Below, piece after piece: positions 12,701 through 24,504 of a stretch of DNA of 64,000 nucleotides (its first letter is position 1; each line of letters starts with the position of its first letter). Where the stretch lies: NCBI RefSeq assembly GCF_901709675.1, contig NC_051093.1, positions 7,555,553 to 7,619,552 on the forward strand, given 5' to 3'. A model generated the notes under the pieces. It made no database searches and had not been told where the DNA came from. It worked only from the letters and a program-made list of their open reading frames with translations. The translations under genes were made by a program, and so were the position numbers. The DNA is from Syngnathus acus (lineage: Eukaryota > Chordata > Actinopteri > Syngnathiformes > Syngnathidae).

Positions 12701-15700
12701 GAGGTAGGCGCTGATGCTCATGAGGACACCACCAGTACCACCATCGACGACAATGTAAGCATTGTGTGCTTTGCTGGAAGTTCGGGTCACTGTCAACCCT
12801 AACTTTAGATTTGTCAGCCCTTGTGGAATGAAACTTGGAATCCACTCCAAATAACACAAGCCTCTCTAATTACATGTTTTCCTAACTGATATGGCAAAAT
12901 AAGCAGTTTGATGTGAATTGGATTTGTAAATGTATGAATGTATGTTAATTATATGGCATCGGCCAACTCGTGGCACAATTTAGGCTCAACATTTTTTTTT
13001 TTTTTTGGCTGCCTATCGGCTAGTTTGTTAAATGGTGATGGTTGGTGTGTAAACAATCAATCTATAAAGCATGAGGAACATTTTTTTTTTGGTGTGCTAC
13101 TTTAATTAATCCTACTCAGCCATATTACCAAATTTTTTGACCGTACCTACGTTCCCCAATATTTCTTACCTTCTGTCTTCTATCGCAGAATAAGACCGAT
13201 GAGACCTCCCAAGGGGAGACGACTATACAGTGTGTGACTGGGGGGTCAGCAGCAGGGGGCTCTGGAGGAGACTCACCGGAGGCCAAAGGAACCCCCAAAC
13301 GTCTCCACGTTTCAAACATCCCATTCCGTTTCCGTGACCCGGACCTCAGGCAGATGTTTGGGGTAAGACTCTGGTCACTGTGTAGCCTTCCATGGCCTAC
13401 AAAAGTTTCAGTAGAACATTTAAGACGCGTTAGTAATTCTTTGGCAAGGCAGTGGTACAGGATAGGACGGGACGTTCGTGGTTGTTCTCTTGATGCTTTA
13501 TTGGGCAATAAATATGTGTCAGTCTTTTAAACTGAGTGGTGGAGAAAGGTGAAACCAAAAAAATGCCAGCAATGTGCCCTATGTGCAATAGGGACCTCTA
13601 GTGCAAAAGGTTGTACCTGACAAGTCAGAACCTTCTAAATATATGTATTCACGTCCAAGTAAAGTATTTTTCTTAGTTTTTTTTTTGTGGTAATTATGGT
13701 GTTATTTCTGCAGCAATATGGGAAGATTCTGGACGTAGAAATTATTTTCAATGAGAGGGGCTCAAAGGTAAGCAAATGTACATGTTTATTAATACAAAAA
13801 AATATGGGAAAATTGGAAGTAATGATCTTAAACTGCAATTGAAATATCTGCTCACCCTCCCATGACAAATCAGACTCTGCCTACTTTGTTGACCCGTTCT
13901 TTGCACCGCAGGGCTTTGGCTTTGTGACATTTGAGACCAGCGCAGATGCCGAGAAAGCCCGCGAAAAGCTCCACGGCACATTGGTGGAAGGTCGTAAGAT
14001 TGAGGTAATTTTGCCATTTGTGTCCACTGCACTGTTTTGCCCTGTCTCTACTGCCATTCTAACTCTCTATAGAAGCCCTAATTGCTAGCTAGCATTAGCA
14101 TTGCTAGCATTGATAACGCTCTGATGCAGCATTCATATCCCACTGCCTGGTCCGCTGTAATAAATATATATATTTTTTTCTGTTCTTTTATTTTGTGGTG
14201 AGACTGATTGGGGGTGCAAGAACACATTTAAGGCATGCTGGGGTACTTTTCCTCTGCAGCATTTGTTTTTTCCCCCTTCTTGAAGCTGTCGTTTCCTCTG
14301 CTTTTTGATGTGCAACTTGTCGCCACATTGATACAACAACTTTTCACCACCAATTGGAATGACGTCTCTGTGGTCGGCACCCGAGGGCACGAGAGGAATG
14401 CAGTGGAATTGTAATGCATGGCAGATTGCTATCTCCTGATTTCTTCCCCTCGGTGTACAATAAATCCCGTGTTCCCCTCTCCTGATATTGTGGTGATTGT
14501 GGCACCTCGTGCAACAGCAGCATGCTGGGAATCACAGCAGCACTGGCGCATGTTCACGTGATGTACGTCTTAATATTACAGGTGTTTTGCATTCTGATTT
14601 TTGTATCTGTTTTGGATCTCTTGACCCAGGTCACTGCAGGACAAGAGCTCTGCATGGGCTAACTGTGCTGACTCCCATTTATGTGTGTGTGAGAGTGTGT
14701 CAGCAGGACCCGCATGACGGACGAAGGCTGGGCCCTTTACCCCCCCCTCTTTCAGTCCTGTATTCTGTTCTTCCGTTGCATTTGCAAATACAAGATAGCG
14801 GCCTGCATCCACTGGTACAACATCCTCTGTCAGCTCCACTTTGAGTCAATCAGCAAGCTGAATGGATATGGATGAAGTTACTCGGAAGTGGCAGCCTGTC
14901 TTGTCCCTTGCATTGCTTTAAGCTGAGTGTGCCTCAACCCAAATTGCATGAAAGCAATTCTGCCGCTGAGAGAACTTTGTTGCATGCACTGTTTGTTGTA
15001 CTTTTTGTTACAAGTAGTCATCATGTTGGGCTGCCGTGAAGCAGTAGTCGGGGTATAGTGTCGGTTTATGGTGCATGGGCTTGAAGAAACAAAAGGGCTG
15101 GCACAGGGCACATGTCGGGTTTGGGTTACACGTTCTTCCTTCTTTGGAGAAAACAAGGCCAGGCACTTCTATTTGCGGCAGTGCTGTCTGGAAGTTCTCC
15201 TATGTTGCAGGTGATGCTCTTGTAAACATTTCCTTTAATTGGTCACTTCAGAGTTTGGGGAACTATTTGTTTACAGTTGGCGACACAACCAAATTTTGTC
15301 ATTCACAAACTCTGATATACTTTTGGTTCGACTGAAATGTTGAGTGTGTGTCAAGGAGGCTCACGATGTTCCACTGGCATGAGTTAAGTCGACGTAGCCT
15401 ATTTGTGCATGACTTGTACTTTCCTGTGGAAATATAGACGTAGTGTAACAGATCTGATCAGGGTGTGCAGATTCTTCCCTTGCATGTTAATTCTCGAGCT
15501 GTTTGTGATACGTCTTAGTTTTGGTGATGGGGTTGTGTTTTGTTGGCATGGAATGTTGCACCTGGGTATAGGTCGAATTGTCTTTTCTTTGCAGATGGAC
15601 TGAATAACTACATTCTTATTTGGAATGTTTATTTGTATTTAAAAACAAAAAAGGTCAGTAAAGCATAACTGCTGACATGTCTTTGGTACATGCCACTATG

Positions 15701-18700
15701 AATCTAACCAAGCATGTATGCAGCCTAATTTTGATAGGTGGGAAAATTGTAAGTTCTGTTGTACTTTATTATTTTTTTTCCTGGACTAAAACTCTGCGCT
15801 TCGAAGAAGTCTCTTTGTTGTAAATGTATCCACAGAAGTGGCCCTTTCCCCCCCGTCACGTGCTTTTGAGTTTTGCTCCTTCTTCTGTGAGATGGAGTCT
15901 TAACAGGAAGCGTCAGCTCCTCCGCAGCGCAGAGTTTGAATCGGGCATTTGAACACAAGCAGTGTGGCAAATGGTGTCGTTCTGCATGCGTAATTTCATC
16001 CAACTGGGGCTCATCTGACAGATTTGATCATCACTGCATGAGTATGTGTGGAGAGAAACCTTCTCAGCCTCCCACTTCTTCATGGTGCCACACACTGTTC
16101 ATTTGGACTCACGTTGACCATAAGCAATTCTTGTGGCAGATCCGAAATCAAAAATAATTCAGATGTGGATTGGACCAGCTTCATTTTGATATCAAAATAC
16201 TGGATGAGACAAATTAGAATGACAAAGTTTATCATGTGTATTCGTTTGTAGAAAGAAAATTTGCACTTTGGCCTTTCCATCCTTGTCCTTCTCGCTGTCA
16301 CATGTAATCCTTGCCTTCCTAAACTCTTTCATTGCCAGTCACTTTGTCTTTTCTTCATTTCACTTTTCGTCGCAACCAATTGCCCTCCTTTGTTACAATT
16401 GAATTGTCATTTTATTTCTCTAAATTCTTTTTTTTTTTGGGTGACTGACTAAAAAAATGCTACTTTACCCTAATCACCAGTGTTTGAATTAAAAGCGAGG
16501 TAGGGCCCACACTGCATTTAATTTTTTTTTTAAACACATCCCATTCCCAGGCCTGATTGTCGTAATAATGCGCAGATCTCCGTTAAGCATTGAGGGCTCC
16601 CATTCCCTTTCCCTCTTCTGTCTTTCTTTTTTCTCTCATTCTCTTCTGAGCTGTAACACTGCTGCTATCAGGTTTTTCAGTTGACATGGATGGTGAGGGG
16701 GATGACATCTAGCTTTCTTTTGTTGCCTGGATTATTTGTTCCTTTATTTATTATATATATATTTTTTTCTGTTTCCCTGACGACTTCTGTGTGTTGTTGT
16801 CAGTCTCCACGGTAACCGCTCGCTGTTTCTGCTGCAATGGTAAGTTGTGTGCAAACGTTCATCACTGAACTGATCCCCCTTTTTCCACCTCACCCCTAAA
16901 ATGGACCTTCTTCTCAATATGTACAGATACTCTTATTCCATCATGAGTTGAAATTCACATTTTATTTATCGAGCCGGACAGCTGTTGTACATCTCAATTT
17001 ACAGTCCCGACATGGCACGCACAGAAACACTGTATGCGACAGTCTGGATTGTGTAACCGTAATACTTTCTGCACCCATCCCCCCCGCACCATTAACACCT
17101 CACTGGGAATGATCGAATGTAATCACCCGCCTCTATGCAATGACACGGCTTTCCACAGTCTTTCTGCTTATCCATCAATATATGAAGTAGTCATCCTGTT
17201 GATAAAAAAAAAAATCACTGTTGCCAACTATTTTTTTTCTCTCCAGTGAATGCTGATCGCAAATTTTATATGTTAACGACCTGCCAGTGTTTTATATTCT
17301 TGTAAATTTGACACATTTCAAAATGTTGACATTGGCACAATCGTTGGTTCCCAGAAAACGTTGGTATGATTTTAACCCATTTTCCCGCCAGCCCACTTAA
17401 AATGGCTCTTTGACGTATATAGCCGTCAATGACAGTGAATGAGTTAAATCCCTTGGACATAAAATTGCCTTTCCGACAAAACCCCAATCATTTAAGTCTG
17501 TTGGATAGTCCTTCCAAAATGAAGAAAAAGCCTTTACAATCGTATTTTTGCCATTATTTTTTTTAACCAAATACAAAATGTCAGGCCATAATGTGGACAA
17601 GTCATGGTTTATTTGCTTAATTTATAGTTGACTAACACCAAGACCCACCAGGACAAGCCAAAAAATGTTTTTATTTTGTTCCAAACTACTTTTCAAAATC
17701 ACAGTAGAAAAGAAGCCATGGTCGTCCAGCTCGCTAATCCGGCGGTGTTGTAAACCATATGCGCCTCTAAACCGATGCAGGGTTTACTTTTGCTGTTTTT
17801 TGGGATTTTGCTGCCGTTTTGTTTCCTTCTTTTGGTTTGGTCTTCTTGTAGTGGATTGTCTGTGTATCAGTAGTTTGTAGTGATAGTCATAGTGTACTGG
17901 TCTTAGTTTGTGACACACAGTTCTCTGCCTGGCACAGTGTCTCATGTCCATTTTATTTCTCTCCTTTTTGGGAATGAGAATTGCTCTCTCTCTTTCTTTC
18001 TCTCTTCTAATTCTGTCTCTCTTGTTCTATCTTCTCTCACGCTCGGTTCCATCCATCCTTTGGTGCTCTGTTTCTCAACCCACCCACATGAGATCTTCAG
18101 TAGAATGGTCACCAGATCTAATTGAATGATGCACCTTCATATACTTATATATCTATATATATTTTTTTTGTATTTAGATGTTTTTGTGTTATTCATGTAA
18201 ATATTACCCCTTGTTTGTTATTTTGTTTTTGTTTGTTTATGGACTGGCTCTTTCTCTGTACTTCTCACCTGCATCCTTTCCCCTTCAACACACCATTTTT
18301 GTCTCATGTGTTTGACGTGGGAGTGCTGCGATTGTTTTGATTGGTCTCTATGCTGCATCCGACGCTTGCTGATTGGCTGATTTTGTTTTTCTTTCTCGTT
18401 TTTTTTTTTTTTTAGTTTCTTAACTCACTCTTGGTCATGTGATGCGCCCATATTTGGCTGCCTGTAATTTCTGTGTTATATTGATTATTGATTTTGTAGA
18501 ACAAATGTTTTTGCACCCCCTTTTACTCTCCCATGTATTGTTTGTATTTGTTTTGAGGTGTGTAAACCCCACCGATTTGGTTTCATATGGAAATGGGATT
18601 TTATTTTGTCTTTTTGGTCCGAATGGACTGGGTGGGCGTAAAGGGCAGGACAAAAGTCTGAGTGTTTTATTAACCTTTTAACATTTTCAGATTTACCTTC

Positions 18701-21700
18701 CAATCGCGTCTCTGTTGATTTGCATGTCTTCCTGTCAGGTTGCCCTATTCCATTGATTTCACATTACACCAATGCAGCGACATCATGGAAGATGACATAA
18801 ATTAAACATCTTACAACAATGTATTATAGTTTGCTTTGATGCAAAACGTTCCGCGTTAATCTATTGACGTCGCTCAACCGCCTACGGCACTTGCGTTAGC
18901 AAGCTAAGCTAATTGGATGATTTGCCAATGACCTTGTCTTTTGCAATGAGGGCAAAAGGAGGCAAAGCTCATTTCCATGTGAATGAAGCTGAGCAGATGA
19001 AGAACATGACTCAGTTCGAGAGGCAATATGGATGGCAATCCTCGCCATTAATGGGCTCTTAATGGGAGCGCACCATCTATGAGTGCACAAATATGCTCGT
19101 TCCTCAGTCTCGCTCCTTCTTTGTCAGCCTCTCCCCTCTTGGTGCTTATAGGTCATAAATCCCGGCATTGCGGCACAGACAGATTTGGGAGCTTGGGCAG
19201 AGGGCTGAATTCTCTTTTCCTTAAAGCTCATCAAAGGCAGATGAGGATAAATTCTAGAAGCGTAGCGCGATCCTTTTGAAGCTCTGAGACGAGGAGTGAT
19301 AATCAGCCATCTTGGATTGGACAGCCTCCTTATTATATCTGATTGTGCATGCCCAAAATGCGCTCCTCTTGATGTTAGCCGCTGCAGCAATATAACCAAT
19401 GTAGCTTGTGGCAGCCCTCAAATCTCGCCATGAATCAGATTCAGCTTGCTCTGAATTGCATGATGACTCGAAATAACCACAACTGTTCCCACCCACTTTT
19501 ATACACTCGAGGAGCTAACAGTCATCGCATCCGCTACACGGGTCCACATCGATTAGCATAGACACACAATCGCATTCTCCAAACATACAACGCGGCACCG
19601 CATCGGCCTTATCATGAAGTCATTAAAAGTCTACTTGAGTGTCCTTTTTGTGTCTCTGTGTCTTTGACTGTGTGTCCTTCCATTGCCAGGTGAATAACGC
19701 CACTGCCAGGGTGATGACTAACAAGAAAATGGTCAGCCCCTACCCTAATGGAGAGGCTCTGAGCACGCTACCCTACGGTAACAATCGCACTGACCTACTA
19801 ACGACGAGGCTCTGTGCTCACCTGATAATCCAAACAAGCAAATCCTCAACGCTTGTGTCAATGCTCTTCATAAACCGCAACATCTCATCTGTTCCCCAAC
19901 ACTATTTTTCTATGACTCTCAGCAGGGTGGAAATTGAGCCCAATGGTCGGGGCTGTGTACGGACCAGAGCTTTATGCCGGTAGGTCGACACAGGATTCCC
20001 TTATTCGCATTTCTCCTAGTCGTTACCACTCTGTATTAATGCACTGCTTGCTTAGCACTTGTCCCCGCTGCTACTTATTAAAATGAAACCCTGCAGGCTA
20101 TAGTACAACACTTCCCTTCGCTTTGCTCAATTGCTTTTCTTCACCGTGGGCTTCCGCGCCACATCCTTGTACATTACGTTTCAATTCCCTTCCCTTCTTT
20201 CACCCTGTCCAGTCCCAGGGTTCCCGTACCCCGCGGCAGCCGCGGCGGCCACGACAGCTGCGGCGGCAGCTGCGTTCCGTGGCGCTCACCTTCGCGGACG
20301 GGGGCGGCCTGTCTACAGTGCGGTGCGGGCAGCTGTGCCTCAGGCTGCTATCCCCGCATACCCTGGGTAAGCATGTTACAACGCTTAGTACATTGTGCAC
20401 AGTATGTCAGAGTTGAGGACTTCACATGATTTGTGTAGTCGCAGGCGGTGCATTCAATGGGGAACTTATTTGACTTAATACACCTCTTATAGAAATCAGT
20501 GATATTAAAATGAAAAAGGAAAAATGCAATATAACAGCATCAGTCATCTGATCTGAATTGTACTAAAATGACATTTAGAAACAGAATGACAATTTGCATA
20601 TACTGTAAATGTTGCCCATTAAAATGCAAATATAATTCATCACAAAAAATAAACATTCATTTAAAAAATGAGCTGGAACTCTTCCAAAGAGAATTTGAGA
20701 AATATTGAAATAATCTGAAATCCAGAATCCACCCATATGTAGCTGCCCCCGCATTCTTATAATAAAATAAAATTGGGAAAAAAAAGAAATCAAAGTAACA
20801 TCAGCAGTTACATCCATCGATGAACATCTTGCCCATGTCACGTTGAGTTGAAATTTCCACTTTCTGTTTGAGCAGGTGTTTGTTTAACACAGCTGTGCTC
20901 ATACAGAAGCTCAAATACGATTCACACTCCACTCAGAAATCAGATTGTCAATTGGACGGCAGCTCGTCAATGATTTAGGCCGCGGCGCCGGAGGTTGATT
21001 TGAATAAACACAGATACAGCCATCTAGGGATTCACGCAGATGCGGCCATCATTGAATTTGCACAAGCGCCAACCAGCCACCAGCAGTAATTATGCTTAAG
21101 CAGACTCCTTGCACACCTAATTATTCGCATTTATTATGTCCCCAGAGTTGTGGACACTCTGCATGTTGCTGTGCTGTGATAGTTGCATATTGGTCATGGG
21201 AGTACTCAAATATTCCAGGCCAAGCACAATTTAAATTTTCTTGTCTGTGTGCTGCTTCAAGGTGGAAATATCCTCCCCACATGTTTTTTTTTTTTCCAAA
21301 AAATGCAATTACTATATAATTTTTCCCCACAAATTTAATCTAGTTGATAGATTATATAATGAGCCATTAAGTCCAATAAGTTGCCATGCATTGTATTGCT
21401 GAATGTTTTGTTTGGAGCATTCAAGGGCAATTTGTAAGCGGCTGAACAAGCTAGCCATCTGCGTACAACAACATTGCTTCACTTCAAGCCACTGAAACGC
21501 AAATAATATTCTGGGAACTGTTGACCTGTCAATAGTTTTCAGCTTGCGTAGCCCCATTTGGCAACAGAACATTTTGATGTCGAATTTTATGGCGCTTCAG
21601 TTGCTATGATTCAACCGATGCTCAAATTTTGTCGGTGAGCATTAGAAGATTATTTTCCTGACCTTAACTGACTTAAGTGGCATCCATTTTACATTAGAAA

Positions 21701-24504
21701 TGAATGTTCAGATAGGTTAAATGAGTTCCTGCGGCACTTGCGGTTGGTACACTACCGCCCCCTATTGACGTGGTGTATAAAACAGCTTGTTCAGGTTGTT
21801 TATTGATTGTTGTTTTTTTTCTTTGTCATTCAAATGGAGTTGTATTACTTTTGCATGCTGCATGGGTGTGAAATAATTCTCTCTCTCTGTCTCTCTCCCT
21901 CTCACCCACTATGTTTTTTGGGACTGTGCACCATTTTGTTTTTGCACTCCTGGCCCCACTCTGCCTCCTCCGTTTTTTCCTCCACATGCCTCCCTCTCTG
22001 CCTCTCGGTGGTCTTCCCCTCCCTCTTTCTCTCTCTCTCTCTCTCTCTTAGCGTGGTGTACCAAGATGGCTTTTACGGCGCTGCGGACTTATACGTAAGT
22101 AAACTCACCGCCCACCAGCACAGGCTCTGTTCCCCTCCTCCTTTCACGGCTTCCTCCCGCTCTTCCACTCTGGGTGTGATTCAGCATGTTGGTCCTGTCA
22201 TTCGCAACACAGAGCTTCTGGCTTACCCGCTGGACAGTGGAACTAGTGCTAAGCATAGCACAACTCACAAACTCTTTCAAAATTGCCTCGTGAAATTTGA
22301 GTCCGACTCAAGTCAGACTAATTTGAATGTGATGAAATCATTTGAGTTTGTGGATGCCACTACAAGCTGCTCTGTGGGTGGATGAAGCGGCGTTTGCAGG
22401 TGAATGTGTGTGTGTGTGTGTGTGTATCCAGGTTGACAACGGTTGTTTCTGTTTTCTCTATAGACTAGTGTTTCAGGACTCAGTCCTTAGTCCCAGATTG
22501 CCTCAGGTAGGGTCAACTGAACACCAAAACCCACAGTGTGCATTGCTTTCCTGTTGCTCCCTACTCTGACCTTACAGTCATCTTTTGAGCTGGTCTGGAA
22601 CATATTGTCCTTTAGTAGATGTTCTACTTTAAAAAAAAAAAATTTTTTTTTTTTTACTAACTCACTGAAATGTGCACTTTATTTGATTGCGGGGTCTTTA
22701 CTAAAACACTAAATTGTTTTGATTTCCAGTTTCAGTAGAGAGCCTGATCTCATCCGGTTGAGTAGTTTTTGAGGAATTGACGATTACTTTTTTTTTTCTG
22801 AATACAAATTTAAAAGAAAAAAAGGAAATAATAGTTGGTTTGAATACAAACTTTAAGTCGCAATGTCCTTAATATGAAATTGAGGTTCCGTTCACAGCAA
22901 GGTGAGACGCTTTGAAGGGCTCAAGTTAGAATGGAGAACATGGTCTCTTCCTGATGGTTATTCAAGCATGTGTGCTGCATGCAGACAAGCTGTGTTTTCT
23001 GCTAACAGCCTTCACTTTTTTTTTTTTTTTGCACTCACCCACAAGACCTCGCTTCTTCATGAATAACTCAATCTTCTCCTCCCCGCATCCGCACACCCAG
23101 CCCCGGTGCTGCGTGTGTTATGTTTTTCTGCTTTATCGTGCTGTACTTTGATCAGGTCACACGGGCATTTCATAAATCGGAATTTTGGTCACACGTGAAG
23201 TCAGTCGCTGTTTGATTTTCCGTGTCAGCGTAGGATTGTGTAAGTGGTTTTGTCTGCGAGTGTGTGATTCCTTTTTCTAAGTCTACCCCTCTGTTGCCTT
23301 TGCCCTCTCCACTGAATTCACGTGATAAATGTTTGAAAAGATGGAAATGCATTATGTGCCTTTTAGAACTGTTAAAAACTGTTAGTTTAAGTTTACTGTT
23401 AACCTAACGCGTAAGTGAGAATTAGCAGCAAACGTTTAGTCAAAGCGTATAATTTCGTTGAACAAAGCTCCGCTGGCTTCATGCTCGCACATAATGCCAG
23501 CTTGGGCCCTGAGAAGCCGACTCAGAATTTTAAATCACTGTATTTTGTAATTGGGATTTTTATTTTCAATTGTCGAAACTATTATTTTATTTATTTTAGA
23601 AATAATGACCGTTTTTAGCACCCCATAGTCCTTCCTGTGGGAGTCCTTCCTTCTTCTCAGTTGTGTTGTACATATGTCTCCAGGGAGGCTATCCTGCCGC
23701 CGCCGCTGCCGCCGCCGCCGCCGCTGCTTATCGCTACACTCAGCCCGCGGCTGTAACCGGAGCAACTGCAGCAGCTGCCGCATACAGTGACAGGTGAGGA
23801 CAAACACCAGCAAACACACGCCTCACTGTACTGCAGAGGCGCTGGAGACGCTCGTGGGACTGAGGTTAAGAACGCTCAAACCTTTTGGAAAGGACATCAG
23901 CTTGGTGTATTTACAGCAATTAAAAATGCAACACAACATCCATTTGACAGCTATCGCGGCTCAATGAGATGTTTTGGAAAAAATCCAAGTGAAGTTATCT
24001 ATTCCTTTTGTGCTTCTAGTTACGGCCGGGTTTACACGACAGATCCATACCACGCTTTAACCCCAGCTGCTGCCGCCTACGGGGTGGGAGCCATGGTGAG
24101 AGAATCTATCCAAACACGACATACATTTTAATTTATGCTGATGCCTTTGTTACACTTTGCATCTATTTTTCTGTTTGCTAGATGAAAATATGGAAAAGTC
24201 TTGTATTAGTCTTGTGTGATATTATTTAGGTTTTTTTATCTCTAAACAATTACCAAGTACAGTAAATTAAAAATATTATTCTACATTTTAAATATTTTAA
24301 TTTCAAATATTTGTTCTAATATACTTTCACTCCAAATAAAATTTTAAGCAATTATTCGATTAATCATTACATGAACCGATTGTAAAAAATATTCAACAGT
24401 GACACCGCAAATGTAATAATAGCCCCCAACGTGATGGTTGTCTCTCTCGTCTGTTCCAGGCCAGTTTATACAGGGCGGGATACAGTCGCTTCGCTCCATA
24501 CTAA
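3773..24504 (+). CDS. rbfox2: RNA-binding protein fox-1 homolog 2, splicing regulator
   Basis: Thirteen coding exons join in phase to 447 aa: 3773-3973, 8427-8477, 12554-12754, 13189-13362, 13714-13767, 13912-14004, 19690-19777, 19926-19979, 20213-20366, 22052-22094, 23684-23793, 24020-24095, 24460-24504. The RRM spans about residues 189-264, with RNP2 LHVSNI at 190-195 and RNP1 KGFGFVTF at 227-234. It binds UGCAUG in pre-mRNA and promotes or represses exons according to site position. The C-terminal Ala/Gly/Tyr-rich region with [11 protein letters not shown] and the end [13 protein letters not shown] identify RBFOX2 rather than RBFOX1 or RBFOX3. ATG 3773 was chosen for its strong Kozak context (A at -3, G at +4) and the RGMKR motif that follows. 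In-frame ATGs at 3725 and 3749 are alternatives. The N-terminus is strongly diverged from mammals. Confidence 0.93.
7241..7445. mobile_element. MITE-like non-autonomous DNA transposon in rbfox2 intron 1
   Basis: The left end reads TACTGTGGATATGAAAAGTT. The reverse complement of the right end reads TACAGTGGATAGAGAAAGTT and continues in matching register. The element is therefore about 205 bp with imperfect terminal inverted repeats of about 35 bp. An internal poly(A) stretch lies near 7290. The TACAGTGGATA ends resemble a repeat family widespread in teleosts. No coding capacity. Confidence 0.7.
10100..10804 (+). promoter_or_regulatory. rbfox2: Candidate internal promoter and 5' UTR of rbfox2 (intron 2)
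   Basis: This block inside intron 2 is richer in CpG and purines than the flanking intron and runs directly into a candidate first coding exon at 10805. RBFOX genes are known for multiple promoters and alternative N-termini. Start sites cannot be placed without transcript data. Confidence 0.35.
10805..10837 (+). CDS. rbfox2: Candidate alternative first coding exon of rbfox2 (11 codons)
   Basis: Two adjacent ATGs (A at -3 of the first) open [11 protein letters not shown] and end at a consensus donor (CTG|GTAAGA) in phase 0. Coding exon 3 at 12554 starts in phase 0 with GPQDSTG, the position equivalent to the GNQE start shared by mammalian alternative N-termini. Joining 10837 to 12554 is therefore in frame and would give a protein of about 374 aa lacking the first 84 residues. 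The CpG-richer DNA upstream supports an internal promoter. No homology to a known RBFOX first exon was recalled, so this remains a prediction. Confidence 0.45.
14415..16040 (+). promoter_or_regulatory. rbfox2: Cluster of UGCAUG (Fox-binding) elements in the rbfox2 intron after the 93-nt RRM exon
   Basis: TGCATG on the transcribed sense strand starts at 14415, 14651, 14945, 14981, 15072, 15406, 15481, 15983 and 16035, with further copies at 18721, 19346 and 19457. Twelve copies in this 5.7 kb intron compare with about 1.4 expected by chance. They lie downstream of the 93-nt exon 13912-14004, which encodes the RNP1 half of the RRM. In mammals, Fox proteins autoregulate skipping of the homologous exon. 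Downstream intronic sites normally favour inclusion. Confidence 0.65.
22022..22049 (+). repeat. (CT)n tract forming the polypyrimidine tract of rbfox2 coding exon 10
   Basis: A run of CT dinucleotides ends directly at the TTAG acceptor before 22052. It acts as the pyrimidine tract, and CU-rich tracts of this kind are typical PTB-binding sequence. The exon it precedes corresponds to a tissue-regulated exon in mammals. Confidence 0.75.
22406..22425 (+). repeat. (GT)n microsatellite in rbfox2 intron
   Basis: A short uninterrupted TG/GT run lies in the intron downstream of coding exon 10. No other signal was recognised around it. Confidence 0.75.

Noticed and set aside
21807-22385. 192-codon open frame overlapping rbfox2 exon 10
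   Set aside because: Only [14 protein letters not shown] is real (exon 10). The rest is intron read through a CT-rich tract and past a good donor.
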